From the NCBI RefSeq assembly GCF_019236475.1, contig NZ_JAFAIX010000002.1, forward strand, positions 310,001 to 374,000: a DNA stretch of 64,000 nt. The letters run 5' to 3'. Position numbers and translations under genes: made by a program. Position 1 is the first letter of the stretch. Each line of letters opens with the position of its first letter. The stretch is from Chitinophaga sp. Lineage in GTDB: Bacteria > Bacteroidota > Bacteroidia > Chitinophagales > Chitinophagaceae. Below, piece by piece: positions 50,615 through 59,107 of the stretch. The notes under the pieces were generated by a model. That model saw nothing but the letters and a program-made list of their open reading frames with translations, was not told the origin of the DNA and searched no databases.

Positions 50615-51008
50615 TTTATGGCGGAAAATTACAGAAATAGTATCTAGAGCCAGATTAAAAGATGATAAGAACCAAATTAGAAGGTTTTAATGTACAGTAA
50701 ACGGCCTTAAGTTCTGGCCCCAGAATATGGACGGAATCCTTATTACTTATGGGTTCCGGCAAAAGTGTAATCCATCCCTAATGCATATACGATTTTTTGG
50801 TTACCTCTTAGCATATACGAAAATTTAATAGCTATAACACTTATTGTAGGCAGACTGTTTGTTCAGTTGTGCGGAATATTTTTAACCTACCGCTATACCA
50901 TGAAATAAAAAAGGACAAGCTGTATAGCTGGTCCTTTTAAATCATGGGATGATGGGTAAGGATATTCAGAATCAATTGACTTCTATCTCCCTAAAATATA
51001 ATAATTTA
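50615..51008. other. Intergenic region upstream of the efflux operon
   Basis: About 390 bases. It holds the terminator of the DUF4256 gene near 50909-50938 and must hold the promoter of the efflux operon. I see no metal-sensor operator that I can name and no open frame that looks real. Confidence 0.4.
50909..50938 (-). terminator. Terminator of the DUF4256 gene
   Basis: AAAAGGAC (50909-50916) pairs with GTCCTTTT (50931-50938), with an inner AGCT/AGCT stem; followed on the minus strand by TTATTTC. It lies about 70 bp after the stop. Confidence 0.6.
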
Positions 51009-51009
51009 A

Positions 51010-51576
51010 TTAAATATTCAGTACACCTCGGAACCCTCTTGCCGCATAATAGGAAGAGGCGCCATTGTGGTAAATAAAGACGTGATCATAACGGCGGTCG
51101 CCAAAGAGGGCGCCATCCAATTTCCTGATAGCTTCAGGGGTTTTCACCCAACTGGAGGTTTTTGTATCGAATTTTCCCAGGTCTTGCAGTTGGCGATACT
51201 GGTCTTCAGACAAGAGTTCAATCCCCATATCAGCGGCCATATCCATAGCTGAATTGGCGGGTTTATGCTCTTTCCTGGCATCCAATGCTGCCCGGTCATA
51301 ACAGCAATTTCTACGCTCTTTGGGCGTTTCGGCGGAACAGTCAAAGAAGATGTATGCACCTGTTTTTTTATCCTGCCCCACTACATCTGGCTCTCCGCCT
51401 GTATTTTCCATCTCATGGAGCGACCAAAGTTTGGCAGCGGAGCCTTCCAGTCGGGATGCTACTTCCTCCCATTCTAGCCCCTTATGACGATGCATGTTTT
51501 TCCCGAAACGGGCTTTCAAGGTTTCCAGCAGTGCGGATTGCTGTGCGGATGATAACTTCCTAGTAGTGTTCTTCAT
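51010..51576 (-). CDS. DUF4256 domain protein
   Basis: A 188-residue cytosolic protein with the DUF4256 pattern: LSSAQQSALLETLKARFGKNMHRHKGLEWEEVASRL, SLHEMENTGGEPDVVGQDKKTG, DCSAETPKERRNCCYDRAAL, and the end YHNGASSYYAARGFRGVL. Conserved Glu, Asp and Arg residues suggest an enzyme, but none is proven. Length equals the family norm. Confidence 0.9.
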   Translation of the reverse strand: MKNTTRKLSSAQQSALLETLKARFGKNMHRHKGLEWEEVASRLEGSAAKLWSLHEMENTGGEPDVVGQDKKTGAYIFFDCSAETPKERRNCCYDRAALDARKEHKPANSAMDMAADMGIELLSEDQYRQLQDLGKFDTKTSSWVKTPEAIRKLDGALFGDRRYDHVFIYHNGASSYYAARGFRGVLNI

Positions 51577-51650
51577 AGCTTAATAGTGTTATTTATAGAC
51601 AAGCATAGCTATAAAGGTAGGAAGTAATTGCAAAAATTTACAGGCTGGCA

Positions 51651-52232
51651 TTAAGCATAAAAATCATTAATCTCATAGCTGCCAATGAATCTGTTGGGAA
51701 TCAAAACCAGGTCTGCTTCACATAAATTATCATCCATAGACCGCATGGCAACAGGTGCTGCCACCACTACTGATTTGGCATGATGATGCTGGCAGAAATG
51801 AATAGCGGCAACTGCCGATGCCCCTGATTTAATACCATCCGTAATCAGGATCGCATTTTTCCCCGTCAGATCCGGAAACTTTTGACCAGCCCGCTGCTGT
51901 TCAATCTTTTTATGCATGACCTGTTTAGTCTTTTCCCTTAACTGCAAGTAGGCTTCCAGCTCCTCTGGCGGTGTTTGCGCCATTTCGTATAACTCTTCCT
52001 CCTCACATATTGCGCCCCATACATGGTCTTTGTTGGCAGGATCAGCCAGCTTCTGCACGAAAATTTCCATCGTAGGGATGTTCAAAATCTTAGCAATATA
52101 ACTGGCCATATTTGCTCCTTCGTCATTGATGCCAATGGCTACAGATTCACCTTCCATCAGAGAGGCTTGCAGCAGGATAGCCATGGTTTCAGCGGCCTGT
52201 TGTCTGTCTTCAAACAGAATGTTCTTTTCCAT
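51651..52232 (-). CDS. Phosphoribosyltransferase-like protein
   Basis: A 193-residue cytosolic protein with a type I PRTase fold. The PRPP loop is ILITDGIKSGASAVAAIHF, which has D-G-x-x-S-G-A in place of the usual D-D-x-x-T-G-x; the N-terminal part (GESVAIGINDEGANMASYIAKIL) and the VVVAAPVA strand also fit. Similar proteins are annotated as predicted phosphoribosyltransferases of unknown substrate. It may act on a base or serve as a regulator. Confidence 0.85.
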   Translation of the reverse strand: MEKNILFEDRQQAAETMAILLQASLMEGESVAIGINDEGANMASYIAKILNIPTMEIFVQKLADPANKDHVWGAICEEEELYEMAQTPPEELEAYLQLREKTKQVMHKKIEQQRAGQKFPDLTGKNAILITDGIKSGASAVAAIHFCQHHHAKSVVVAAPVAMRSMDDNLCEADLVLIPNRFIGSYEINDFYA

Positions 52233-52358
52233 AAAACACCGTTTTTAAAGGACTAAAAACAGAAGATTTTTCTACATAAAAACCGCACACAATTTGTGCC
52301 ACAAAGGAATTCCAGGGATTGGGATATAGGGAGACAGCCAGTCCTCGATCGGCTGTAG

Positions 52359-52973
52359 TTACACAATGCCGCCTTCTTTAAACAATATCTGCGTAAAACC
52401 TGGTACCGTGGCTGAGCGGTTCCAATCGCGCTGTAGCTCGCATAAGAGTTGATTGACGGAGATGAGCTGTGCTCCAGCCTGCTCCATTCTTCTCAGGGCA
52501 GCATTATGCGCTTCATGAGAGGTACCTCCTACTGCATCTACCACTGGATACACACCATAACCCACTTTCAAGGCATCAATACAAGGAAAAGTAAGACAGG
52601 CTTCGGTCCATAAGGCCGCCATTATCAGCTTTTTCCTATCAGTAGCTGCTACCGCATCTCGGAATTCCTTGTCTTCCCAAGCATTAATAGATGTCCGATC
52701 ATAGGACGGTAAATCCCTAATGACAGCTTTCAAAGGGTCGATGGTGTCTTTATTCTTGCCGGTAGCCACATTCACGGTAGACAATACAATCGGTAGGTTA
52801 TACAATCGGGCTGTCTCAGCCAGTCGTACAATCTGTCTTATCAATAAATTCTGATCCATGGATTTAATGGAAGAAACCTGTACTGGCTGATAATCGATGA
52901 TCAGAAGCGCAGCGTTTTCAGGCGTTAAGAGGTAATCTTCCTGGGGATTTCGAACGGGAGTGATACTGGTCAT
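52359..52973 (-). CDS. Isochorismatase-like cysteine hydrolase (YcaC type)
   Basis: A 204-residue hydrolase. Catalytic triad candidates are Asp27 in LLIIDYQP and Cys126 in ALWTEACLTF, with the Lys replaced by Arg/Ser around RTSINAW. AYWT-like ALWTEACLT and YPVVDAVGGTSHEAHNAALRRM match the YcaC branch. It hydrolyses small amides or esters, but the substrate is unknown. The gene is alone on the minus strand. Confidence 0.88.
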   Translation of the reverse strand: MTSITPVRNPQEDYLLTPENAALLIIDYQPVQVSSIKSMDQNLLIRQIVRLAETARLYNLPIVLSTVNVATGKNKDTIDPLKAVIRDLPSYDRTSINAWEDKEFRDAVAATDRKKLIMAALWTEACLTFPCIDALKVGYGVYPVVDAVGGTSHEAHNAALRRMEQAGAQLISVNQLLCELQRDWNRSATVPGFTQILFKEGGIV

Positions 52974-53067
52974 GGTATTTTAAATTTTAAGGTAAGTTTA
53001 ATTTAAAACTCCTATGCCACTCCTTATGTTCAAAATCCGCACTTACATCCTCCAGAACAAGGGCATA

Positions 53068-53099
53068 AAAAAAGGGAACAGTGAAACTGCTCCCTTTTC
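53068..53099 (-). terminator. Terminator of the small periplasmic protein gene
   Basis: An A/G-rich arm (AAAAGGGA plus ACAGT) at 53068-53082 pairs with ACTG and TCCCTTTT at 53086-53098. On the minus strand a T run follows. Confidence 0.7.
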
Positions 53100-53117
53100 T
53101 TAGTATGATAGTTATAA

Positions 53118-53543
53118 TTATTCTGCGTCATTCTTTCCACCTTTCTGTGCATTCATTGCTTTCAACTGTGTAAGCTGATCAGGGGTGAGAATAGTCTGGA
53201 ATTGCTGCTTACGGTAAGTAGAAATATCCTTGAAACCAGTACCGCCTTTCTGTCCGCTCGCTTTCAGGGCATCTTTACGACGAATGCATTCAGTATTTAC
53301 GTCCAGTACTTTCTTATACTGATCGTCTGTCAGGTGTAATTTTGCTTTTAATTCATCTGTGTAGGCGATAGCTCTTTTTTCAGGAGCTGGTAACGCTTTA
53401 GGGGCAGCAGTTGGGGTTTTAACAGCGGCCTGTTTTACAGCAGCAGGTGCTTGTTTAGTAGTAGCAGATGCAGGTGTAGCAGTTTGTGCAAAGATTGGAG
53501 ACGCCGCCATCATGATGGCCATTGCAGCAATTAACTTTTTCAT
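53118..53543 (-). CDS. Small periplasmic protein, Spy-like helical
   Basis: A 141-residue exported protein (signal MKKLIAAMAIMMAASPIFAQ). After an Ala/Pro/Thr-rich stretch the C-terminal half has helices LKAKLHLTDDQYKKVLDVNTEC and FQTILTPDQLTQLKAMNAQ. The LTxDQ pattern appears twice, as in Spy/CpxP periplasmic chaperone-like proteins of Bacteroidota. It may bind unfolded proteins or metals. It is a single gene. Confidence 0.8.
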   Translation of the reverse strand: MKKLIAAMAIMMAASPIFAQTATPASATTKQAPAAVKQAAVKTPTAAPKALPAPEKRAIAYTDELKAKLHLTDDQYKKVLDVNTECIRRKDALKASGQKGGTGFKDISTYRKQQFQTILTPDQLTQLKAMNAQKGGKNDAE

Positions 53544-53671
53544 GTGTTTAATTTGTTTTTGTATTTGTACGATGATAATTCAATTTTCTTGCCATTAGGC
53601 CAGAACTATATTTAATTCGGCTTAAAATCTCCTTAAAATGAGATAAAAGACCTGGCTTGTCGCGCTGCACC

Positions 53672-53770
53672 CACATAAAAATGTAGGCCTTCCATCACAA
53701 AATTCACCGCTTTCGCAACATTAAGTTATCGCTATAACAGCTTTCCAATAATATTGTTCAGCTTTATTAA
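53672..53770 (+). repeat. Duplicated upstream region, copy A
   Basis: About 100 bp that match 54073-54172 at roughly three bases in four: shared blocks include ATGTAGGC, TCACAAAA, TCACC, CTATAACAGCTTTC/CTATGACAGCTTTT and CAATA-TATTGTT. It lies directly ahead of the decayed alpha/beta-hydrolase frame. Confidence 0.65.
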
Positions 53771-53798
53771 AGTTGTTTCATCCATTAAGTATTTTGCT

Positions 53799-54054
53799 AT
53801 GCCTTTTACTATTCATACTACCCACTCTCCAGACGGCACCGTCATCCGGTTCAAAGTAGCCCGCTATCAACATATAGCCATTCCCGTTAGCCTGATAGCT
53901 GGCCGGCCTATTTCCATAGCGGGTTAAAGGCGCTGGCAGTAGCATTACAACAACCGGATATCAAGACCTTGAATGGATGGACCATTATTCGCCAGAAGGG
54001 AATGTTGTCGCGCTAGCAAAACATTTGAAAAATTTCTTTGAAGACAAGGAATGA
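53799..54054 (+). pseudogene. Decayed alpha/beta-hydrolase gene
   Basis: The ATG at 53799 opens HSPDGTVIRFKVARYQ, like the SxDGTxIxF start of many alpha/beta-hydrolases, but stops after about 42 codons. A second frame then reads KALAVALQQPDIKTLNGWT, like the ALAxALPxAxxRTLEGQTH end of this family, and a third reads SPEGNVVALAKHLKNFFEDKE up to the stop at 54052-54054, like the family's C-terminal helix. The middle with the catalytic Ser is missing. I read it as a gene with an internal deletion and frameshifts. Confidence 0.5.
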
Positions 54055-54072
54055 GATAGAAAAGCCAAATTT

Positions 54073-54172
54073 CACATCAAGATGTAGGCATTTCGTCACA
54101 AAACTCACCTCATCCGTAACAGATAATTATCCCTATGACAGCTTTTCAATAGTATTGTTTTGCCTTATAAAC
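54073..54172 (+). repeat. Duplicated upstream region, copy B
   Basis: The second copy of the region at 53672-53770, about 400 bp downstream, directly ahead of the serine hydrolase start. It probably carries that gene's promoter. Confidence 0.65.
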
Positions 54173-54179
54173 CCATTTT

Positions 54180-55700
54180 ATGCGACTATTCATTATTGGA
54201 ACATGGTGCCTTCTCTCCTTCGCCAGTAAAGCCCAACAGCGGGACTCAGCCCTGCAAGCCTATTGTAATACCTTATCTGCCCATCATCTTTATGATGGTA
54301 ATATCGCCATGGCAGAAATGGGCAAAAAAGTATTTGCCTATGCCGGTGGATATGCGAACTATGCTACGCAACAGCCCAATACCTCACAATCCCGGTTTAA
54401 CCTCGCTTCCATTTCAAAGATTTTCACGTCTACAGCCATTCTTCAGTTAAAAGAGCAAAGAAAATTAAAGCTGGAAGACGAAGTAATAAAGTACCTCCCC
54501 ACGTTCCCATTTAAAGGCATTACCATCCGCCATCTGCTGACCCATACTTCCGGATTACCCAATCTGGAACTATATGAAGAAGTTGTGAAACAATACCCGG
54601 ATACTGTGATATCAAATGCCGCTGTTTTACCGCTGCTGCAACAATGGAAGCATGGACTATACTTTCCTCCCGGCGACCAATTTCGTTACTGCAATACCAA
54701 CTATACCTTACTGGCCTTAATCGTGGAAAAGATTACTGGAACCTCCTTCCCTCTTTATCTGCGTCAGCACATTTTCCTTCCTGCTGGCATGAAAGATACT
54801 TATGTAGCTGTTTATGGCAGTAAAACAGATACCCTCTGTGTGAAGCAACAAGTAAAACCAACATACTATGACTCCCTTTATTGCCCTTCAGAACAAGTGA
54901 AGCGCTATCGGTTCAGCGAATACAACAATCAGGCTAGTATAGGCCCATCCAATGTCATCACTACTGTAGATGATATGATCCGGTTTGATAATGCTTTCTT
55001 TAGTGGGAAATTATTATCATTAAAAACAGTGGAAGAAGCGCTTACACCATTAAAACTGAATAACGGGAAAGAATACACGGAGCAAATGGATACCATGGAA
55101 GGAGAAGGCAGCGGCCAGTATGGGCTGGGCTGGGAAATATTCCATCAGCCCAACTTTGGACGCGGCGTTGGACATGGAGGATTTAAGTTCGGACTAGCCA
55201 CCTTCTATTATCATAATATGGACCGGAACCAAATGATAGTGGCTTATACCAATGGCAACAACCAATTTGGGAAGAATGTTACCTCCTGTTTTCAAATGCT
55301 CAACCACCTCCCAGCCCAGCAATTGGACTTAAGAAAATCAGCGGTTCGCGCCTATGCCAAAGCCTTGATAGAAAAAGGGCCAGATCATGCAGCATGTATG
55401 TTGCACCTCTATATGGCAGATACTACGCATTTCTATTTTAATAATAGGGAGATGAACTTCCTCGGGTATGATTTTCTGTATCAATGTAGCGCCCCAGGCC
55501 ACCAGCAATGGTCGCTGGAAACGTTTAAATTGAATACCTTCCTCGATCCACACAACTTCAATACCTATGACAGCTATGGCGAAGCCTTACTGGAATGTGG
55601 CTATAAAGCAGATGCGATCCAGATGTATAAACGTTCACTGGAATTGAATCCCACCAGTGAAGATGGGATTAAAGCCATGAAGAAACTGGGATTGATGTAA
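54180..55700 (+). CDS. Serine hydrolase (class C beta-lactamase-like) with C-terminal TPR-like part
   Basis: A 506-residue exported protein (signal MRLFIIGTWCLLSFASKAQ). The beta-lactamase fold carries the SxxK pair Ser77/Lys80 (LASISKIF), the Tyr170-x-Asn motif (RYCNTNY) and HGG near residue 327 (GVGHGGFKFG). The last 100 residues have LLECGYKADAIQMYKRSLELNPTSEDG, a TPR-like unit that often ends such Bacteroidota serine hydrolases. It may act as a peptidase or esterase in the periplasm rather than as a drug-resistance enzyme. Confidence 0.9.
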   Translation: MRLFIIGTWCLLSFASKAQQRDSALQAYCNTLSAHHLYDGNIAMAEMGKKVFAYAGGYANYATQQPNTSQSRFNLASISKIFTSTAILQLKEQRKLKLEDEVIKYLPTFPFKGITIRHLLTHTSGLPNLELYEEVVKQYPDTVISNAAVLPLLQQWKHGLYFPPGDQFRYCNTNYTLLALIVEKITGTSFPLYLRQHIFLPAGMKDTYVAVYGSKTDTLCVKQQVKPTYYDSLYCPSEQVKRYRFSEYNNQASIGPSNVITTVDDMIRFDNAFFSGKLLSLKTVEEALTPLKLNNGKEYTEQMDTMEGEGSGQYGLGWEIFHQPNFGRGVGHGGFKFGLATFYYHNMDRNQMIVAYTNGNNQFGKNVTSCFQMLNHLPAQQLDLRKSAVRAYAKALIEKGPDHAACMLHLYMADTTHFYFNNREMNFLGYDFLYQCSAPGHQQWSLETFKLNTFLDPHNFNTYDSYGEALLECGYKADAIQMYKRSLELNPTSEDGIKAMKKLGLM

Positions 55701-55806
55701 GTTTCATTAAACGCTAACTAGAAAAATAGAAAAAACTATTTGATGGTATCTTAGGTAAAATAGCCACTTCTTTCAAATAGAGTATAGCCTTCACCGTTAT
55801 AAGGAT

Positions 55807-55836
55807 AAAGAGATGGGGAGACACCATCTCTTTTTT
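55807..55836 (+). terminator. Terminator of the serine hydrolase gene
   Basis: AAGAGATGG (55808-55816) pairs with CCATCTCTT (55824-55832) around GGAGACA, followed by a run of T. It lies about 110 bp after the stop. Confidence 0.75.
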
Positions 55837-55942
55837 CTCTTCCACCACCCCTATGAACGTCCCTAACTACCTGAATCCAAGCCCATTGCAATTTTGATCG
55901 CACTTTGTTCGGTGTTTGTTTGCACTTTTTAGGCATTTCAAC

Positions 55943-55973
55943 TTGGTCCTGCTTGCCTCCTATTATAGATTTG
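55943..55973 (+). promoter_or_regulatory. Promoter of the beta-helix lipoprotein gene
   Basis: TTG (55943-55945) and TAGATTTG (55966-55973) are 20 nt apart, a full consensus match. The leader would be about 48 nt. Confidence 0.6.
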
Positions 55974-56027
55974 AACCCACTGACTGAGCCGGCTCATTTT
56001 AACCATTCCACTTTAAACATTCCACAT

Positions 56028-57611
56028 ATGAAAAAAAACAAGAACATCCCCTGCCTGCTGGGCATGCTAATCCTCCAAGCGGGCTTATGGACCTCCTGTT
56101 ACAAAGCGGTTATAGATCCTCCCTATCATCAAATGAGTACTGTTGTCACTACTACGCGGTATTATATTGACAACAACGGATCCGACTCCAGCGATGGGAA
56201 ATCCCCTTCCACTGCTTGGAAAACCCTTAGCAAAGTGAATGCCGTCACTTTCCATCCCGGCGATTCTGTGCTGTTTAAAAGAGGCGGCTCCTGGACAGGA
56301 ACGCTCGTCATCAAAAGTTCCGGGACCAGCGACGCCAGAATTACATTCGGGGCCTATGGCGATGGAGAAAAACCCCAGATTATCGGGAACAACACTACAT
56401 TGTCTGCAGTACTCATTCAGGATGCCAAGTACCTTACATTTGAAAATTTCGATGTTAGTCATCCACGAGCGGTGCGCCCACCGGATATCTCCCTCTGTGG
56501 TATCTATGTAGCCCTGGCTACCAACGGCGTTTACCCAGGGGTAGTTGTAAAGAACAATAATATCCATGATGTAGAGGGCATGCCGATTATGAACCGACAT
56601 CTACAAGCAGGTATTTTTGTGCGGTCCAATGCCGCACAGGCGTACTTTGATAGTCTATTGATTGAAGGAAACAACCTGGATCGCTGCTCTTCCAGGGGTA
56701 TCATGATGGGAGACGGTAGTAATAAGGACACGACCTTTTACAATAATAATGTGGTGATCCGGCAAAATGTGGTCAACAATACTGCCCTAGAGGGGATTAT
56801 CGTGTATACCTCCAAGAACGTGCTGATAGAGAAAAACAGGGTCTTGAATGCAGGAGCGTATACCCTTGGCGTGAACATGAACATTGTACTAGCAGGTTTA
56901 TGGGGCCGAGGTAAAAATATGACCATCCAGTATAACGAGGTCGCCTATACGCGACTTACCAACCCCGTACCATATGCCTCCATGGACTCAGAAGCATTCG
57001 ATATAGACCTCAGCACGCCAGGATATACGATTATCCAATACAATTATTCCCATGATAATGAAGGCGGATTCTTTTTGCATATGGGCAATCCAGGGCCTGA
57101 TTTCACTTATGGCATTGTACGTTATAATATTAGCCAGAACGATGGAAATGGCTTTAGCAACAGGGTTTTTGAGCTGCATGAGCATCCAAACGGCCTAGTA
57201 GTACCCATCTACATCTATAATAACACATTCTATAACGATGTAAAGATCGGGGTATTGGACCGTGCTGGTGGAACGGGTATTCATCCAGGATTGGAGTTTC
57301 GGAACAATATCTTCTATTCTGCCGCCACGCAATTCGATGATCAGACCAATATCGTATATGATCACAACCTGTATTATCCAGGCCCTCCTGCTACAAGCGA
57401 TAATTATGCCCTCACCGCCAATCCTGCCCTGGTGGCGCCAGGTACGGGTGGTAGTGGCATGAATACGACCACTGGCTATAAGATATCGGCTAGCTCTCCA
57501 GTGATTGGAGCTGGATTCTTGATGAACAATAATGGGGGTAAGGACTTCTTTAGCCAAATGGTATCTGCTACGCTGAACCCAGCGATCGGTGCGGCGGAGA
57601 AGGGGAATTAA
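56028..57611 (+). CDS. Parallel beta-helix lipoprotein
   Basis: About 527 residues. A longer frame starts at 55905, but the ATG at 56028 starts a lipoprotein-like signal (IPCLLGMLILQAGLWTSC) and lies behind a good promoter. The mature protein is a right-handed parallel beta-helix: YYIDNNGSDSSDGKSPSTAWKTLSKVNAV at the start, typical of pectate-lyase-like folds, then repeated strands with N-ladders (VVKNNNIHDVEGMPI, VVIRQNVVNNTALEGIIVYTSKNVLIEKNRV). It may cleave or bind a polysaccharide. No partner gene is next to it. Confidence 0.85.
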   Translation: MKKNKNIPCLLGMLILQAGLWTSCYKAVIDPPYHQMSTVVTTTRYYIDNNGSDSSDGKSPSTAWKTLSKVNAVTFHPGDSVLFKRGGSWTGTLVIKSSGTSDARITFGAYGDGEKPQIIGNNTTLSAVLIQDAKYLTFENFDVSHPRAVRPPDISLCGIYVALATNGVYPGVVVKNNNIHDVEGMPIMNRHLQAGIFVRSNAAQAYFDSLLIEGNNLDRCSSRGIMMGDGSNKDTTFYNNNVVIRQNVVNNTALEGIIVYTSKNVLIEKNRVLNAGAYTLGVNMNIVLAGLWGRGKNMTIQYNEVAYTRLTNPVPYASMDSEAFDIDLSTPGYTIIQYNYSHDNEGGFFLHMGNPGPDFTYGIVRYNISQNDGNGFSNRVFELHEHPNGLVVPIYIYNNTFYNDVKIGVLDRAGGTGIHPGLEFRNNIFYSAATQFDDQTNIVYDHNLYYPGPPATSDNYALTANPALVAPGTGGSGMNTTTGYKISASSPVIGAGFLMNNNGGKDFFSQMVSATLNPAIGAAEKGN

Positions 57612-57635
57612 TCTAGTTATCTATTTTTGGCATAA

Positions 57636-57665
57636 AAGAAGACCGGCGCAATGGCCGGTCTTCTT
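57636..57665. terminator. Bidirectional terminator between lipoprotein and sigma factor genes
   Basis: AAGAAGACCGGC (57636-57647) pairs with GCCGGTCTTCTT (57654-57665); both convergent genes end close to it. Confidence 0.8.
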
Positions 57666-57683
57666 GCTATAAATAAGGTGCGA

Positions 57684-58337
57684 TTATTTAATCTCCAATT
57701 TATCAAGTATGGCAAATACAATCCTGTCGCAGCGGATAAGGTGGAATGGAAATACCACATCGTTTTTGTAGAAGTTCGTGATATGCTCGCGGAGCATCAT
57801 CTTGGCGCGGATTTGCCGGACTTTTACATTCACCCTGGAAATATCGAGGGCTTTGCTTGTTTCGGCCACATTCATCTGTTCCATTTCCCGGAGAATAAAA
57901 ACTGCCCGGTATTTCTCCGGAATGCTTAGCAGCGCCTGCTCTAGCACTTTTCCCAGTTCTTTGTTAATCACTGCGTCAGCAGGGGTTTCTCTGGTTCTAG
58001 GGGCATCCTGGTGGTGCTCCACCACAGAAAGATCTTCGCTGGCGGCCTTTTTACCTTTCTTTAAATGCTGATGGCACTCATTGATCAGGATTCTTTTAAG
58101 CCAGGTACCAAATGCGGCTTCTTGTCGGAATTGACCCAGGTGCTGATAGGCATTGATATAGGTGAGTTGCATGACATCCTCTACATCCATATCATTGTTC
58201 AGGTAAGACATCCCAAGTCGGAATAGACTGGCGTTGTGGCGTCTCATTAGTTGCTCATACAACCGGGTCTCCCCTGCCAGCACTCTGGCGATTAGTTCAT
58301 TGTCCGTTAGCGTTTCAATAGGTTGAATAATACTCAT
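57684..58337 (-). CDS. ECF-type RNA polymerase sigma factor
   Basis: A 217-residue sigma-70-like factor. Region 2 is at residues about 22-95 (LYEQLMRRHNASLFRLGMSYLNNDMDVEDVMQLTYINAYQHLGQF), region 4 at about 125-180 (LEQALLSIPEKYRAVFILREMEQMNVAETSKALDISRVNVKVRQIRAKMMLREHI). A tail with FPFHLIRCDRIVFAILDKL follows, seen in a Bacteroidota subgroup. No anti-sigma gene is beside it. A perfect inverted repeat lies upstream at 58372-58399. Confidence 0.9.
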   Translation of the reverse strand: MSIIQPIETLTDNELIARVLAGETRLYEQLMRRHNASLFRLGMSYLNNDMDVEDVMQLTYINAYQHLGQFRQEAAFGTWLKRILINECHQHLKKGKKAASEDLSVVEHHQDAPRTRETPADAVINKELGKVLEQALLSIPEKYRAVFILREMEQMNVAETSKALDISRVNVKVRQIRAKMMLREHITNFYKNDVVFPFHLIRCDRIVFAILDKLEIK

Positions 58338-58371
58338 TCAATCGGGTATTAGATGGATAAGGAGAAAATAA

Positions 58372-58399
58372 GTTACAAAAAATGACTACATTTTGTAAC
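58372..58399. promoter_or_regulatory. Inverted repeat between sigma factor and divergent gene
   Basis: GTTACAAAA (58372-58380) and TTTTGTAAC (58391-58399) form a perfect 9-bp inverted repeat with a 10-bp spacer, about one helical turn. It lies 35-62 bp upstream of the sigma gene and could bind a dimeric regulator serving either gene. Confidence 0.4.
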
Positions 58400-58489
58400 C
58401 TTTTCTAAAATCTGTCCTCTAATTCTTTTGGACGAGCCTGTAAAAGGCTGACTATTAACTGAAACGACCCAAAAGCACAAATTAGAAAA

Positions 58490-58840
58490 ATGCTTAAAAA
58501 CCAAAACTTTAGACCATCTGGCGATTCACTCCCTCCGTTAACACATCAGCGTGTACAGGAATTGAAACAAACTCCTAAAGGTCAATGCATTATGCAAGAG
58601 ACGTTCAATGCTTTCCCGGAGTTGGTCAAATCGCTTACGAATGCTTTACAGGAAAAACTCAACAGTTTTACGAAGGCCCGTACCTCCCAAACTGGCAACC
58701 AAGAAGACCTAAGTCTAGACGCGCTGGTAGAGGAATATCAGTTCCTGGAATTTGTTCAGTTCATTATGTTTGTGAAATGGAAGGAGGAAAAGAATAAACA
58801 AAGCAGCCAATACCTTCCAGGTAATCTCCAGGCAAACTGA
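58490..58840 (+). CDS. Hypothetical protein, 116 residues
   Basis: Not recognised. A helical, soluble protein with GQCIMQETFNAFPELVKSLTNALQEKLNSFTK as the central helix and an acidic/aromatic second helix (DALVEEYQFLEFVQFIMFVKWKEEKNK). No signal peptide. It is divergent from the sigma factor gene and shares the 150-bp region with the inverted repeat, so it may respond to the same regulator. It is followed by a terminator. Confidence 0.6.
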   Translation: MLKNQNFRPSGDSLPPLTHQRVQELKQTPKGQCIMQETFNAFPELVKSLTNALQEKLNSFTKARTSQTGNQEDLSLDALVEEYQFLEFVQFIMFVKWKEEKNKQSSQYLPGNLQAN

Positions 58841-58933
58841 ACTCCCCAGGTACGTTAAACCCCTCTAGCCCATTGAGCAAATTTGAGTGTATTGTTGAGC
58901 ATCATCAGCCTGACCAGTTGTAGCAAAGAATTT

Positions 58934-58970
58934 AAACAAGAAAGGCGACTGAAGGTCGCTTTTCTTGTTT
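58934..58970 (+). terminator. Terminator downstream of the 116-residue gene
   Basis: AAACAAGAAAGGCGAC pairs with GTCGCTTTTCTTGTTT (one G-T pair) around TGAAG; about 95 bp after the stop. Confidence 0.7.
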
Positions 58971-59107
58971 CTCCACAAAAAGGTCCTCTTGGTGGAATCC
59001 CCCCATAATTTGTCGCATATGGCCGTTCTCTAAGTCAAATCTTCTCACCATCTTTATAGGGAGGAAAGAATATAGGAAGATCCGTGTCTCTCTAAATAAA
59101 TATGTTT

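Noticed and set aside
52233..52358. Short region with an inverted pair near 52330 (gagacagccagtc ... gatcggctg) as a riboswitch or small RNA.
   Set aside because: The pairing is short and there is no conserved core to support a named riboswitch.
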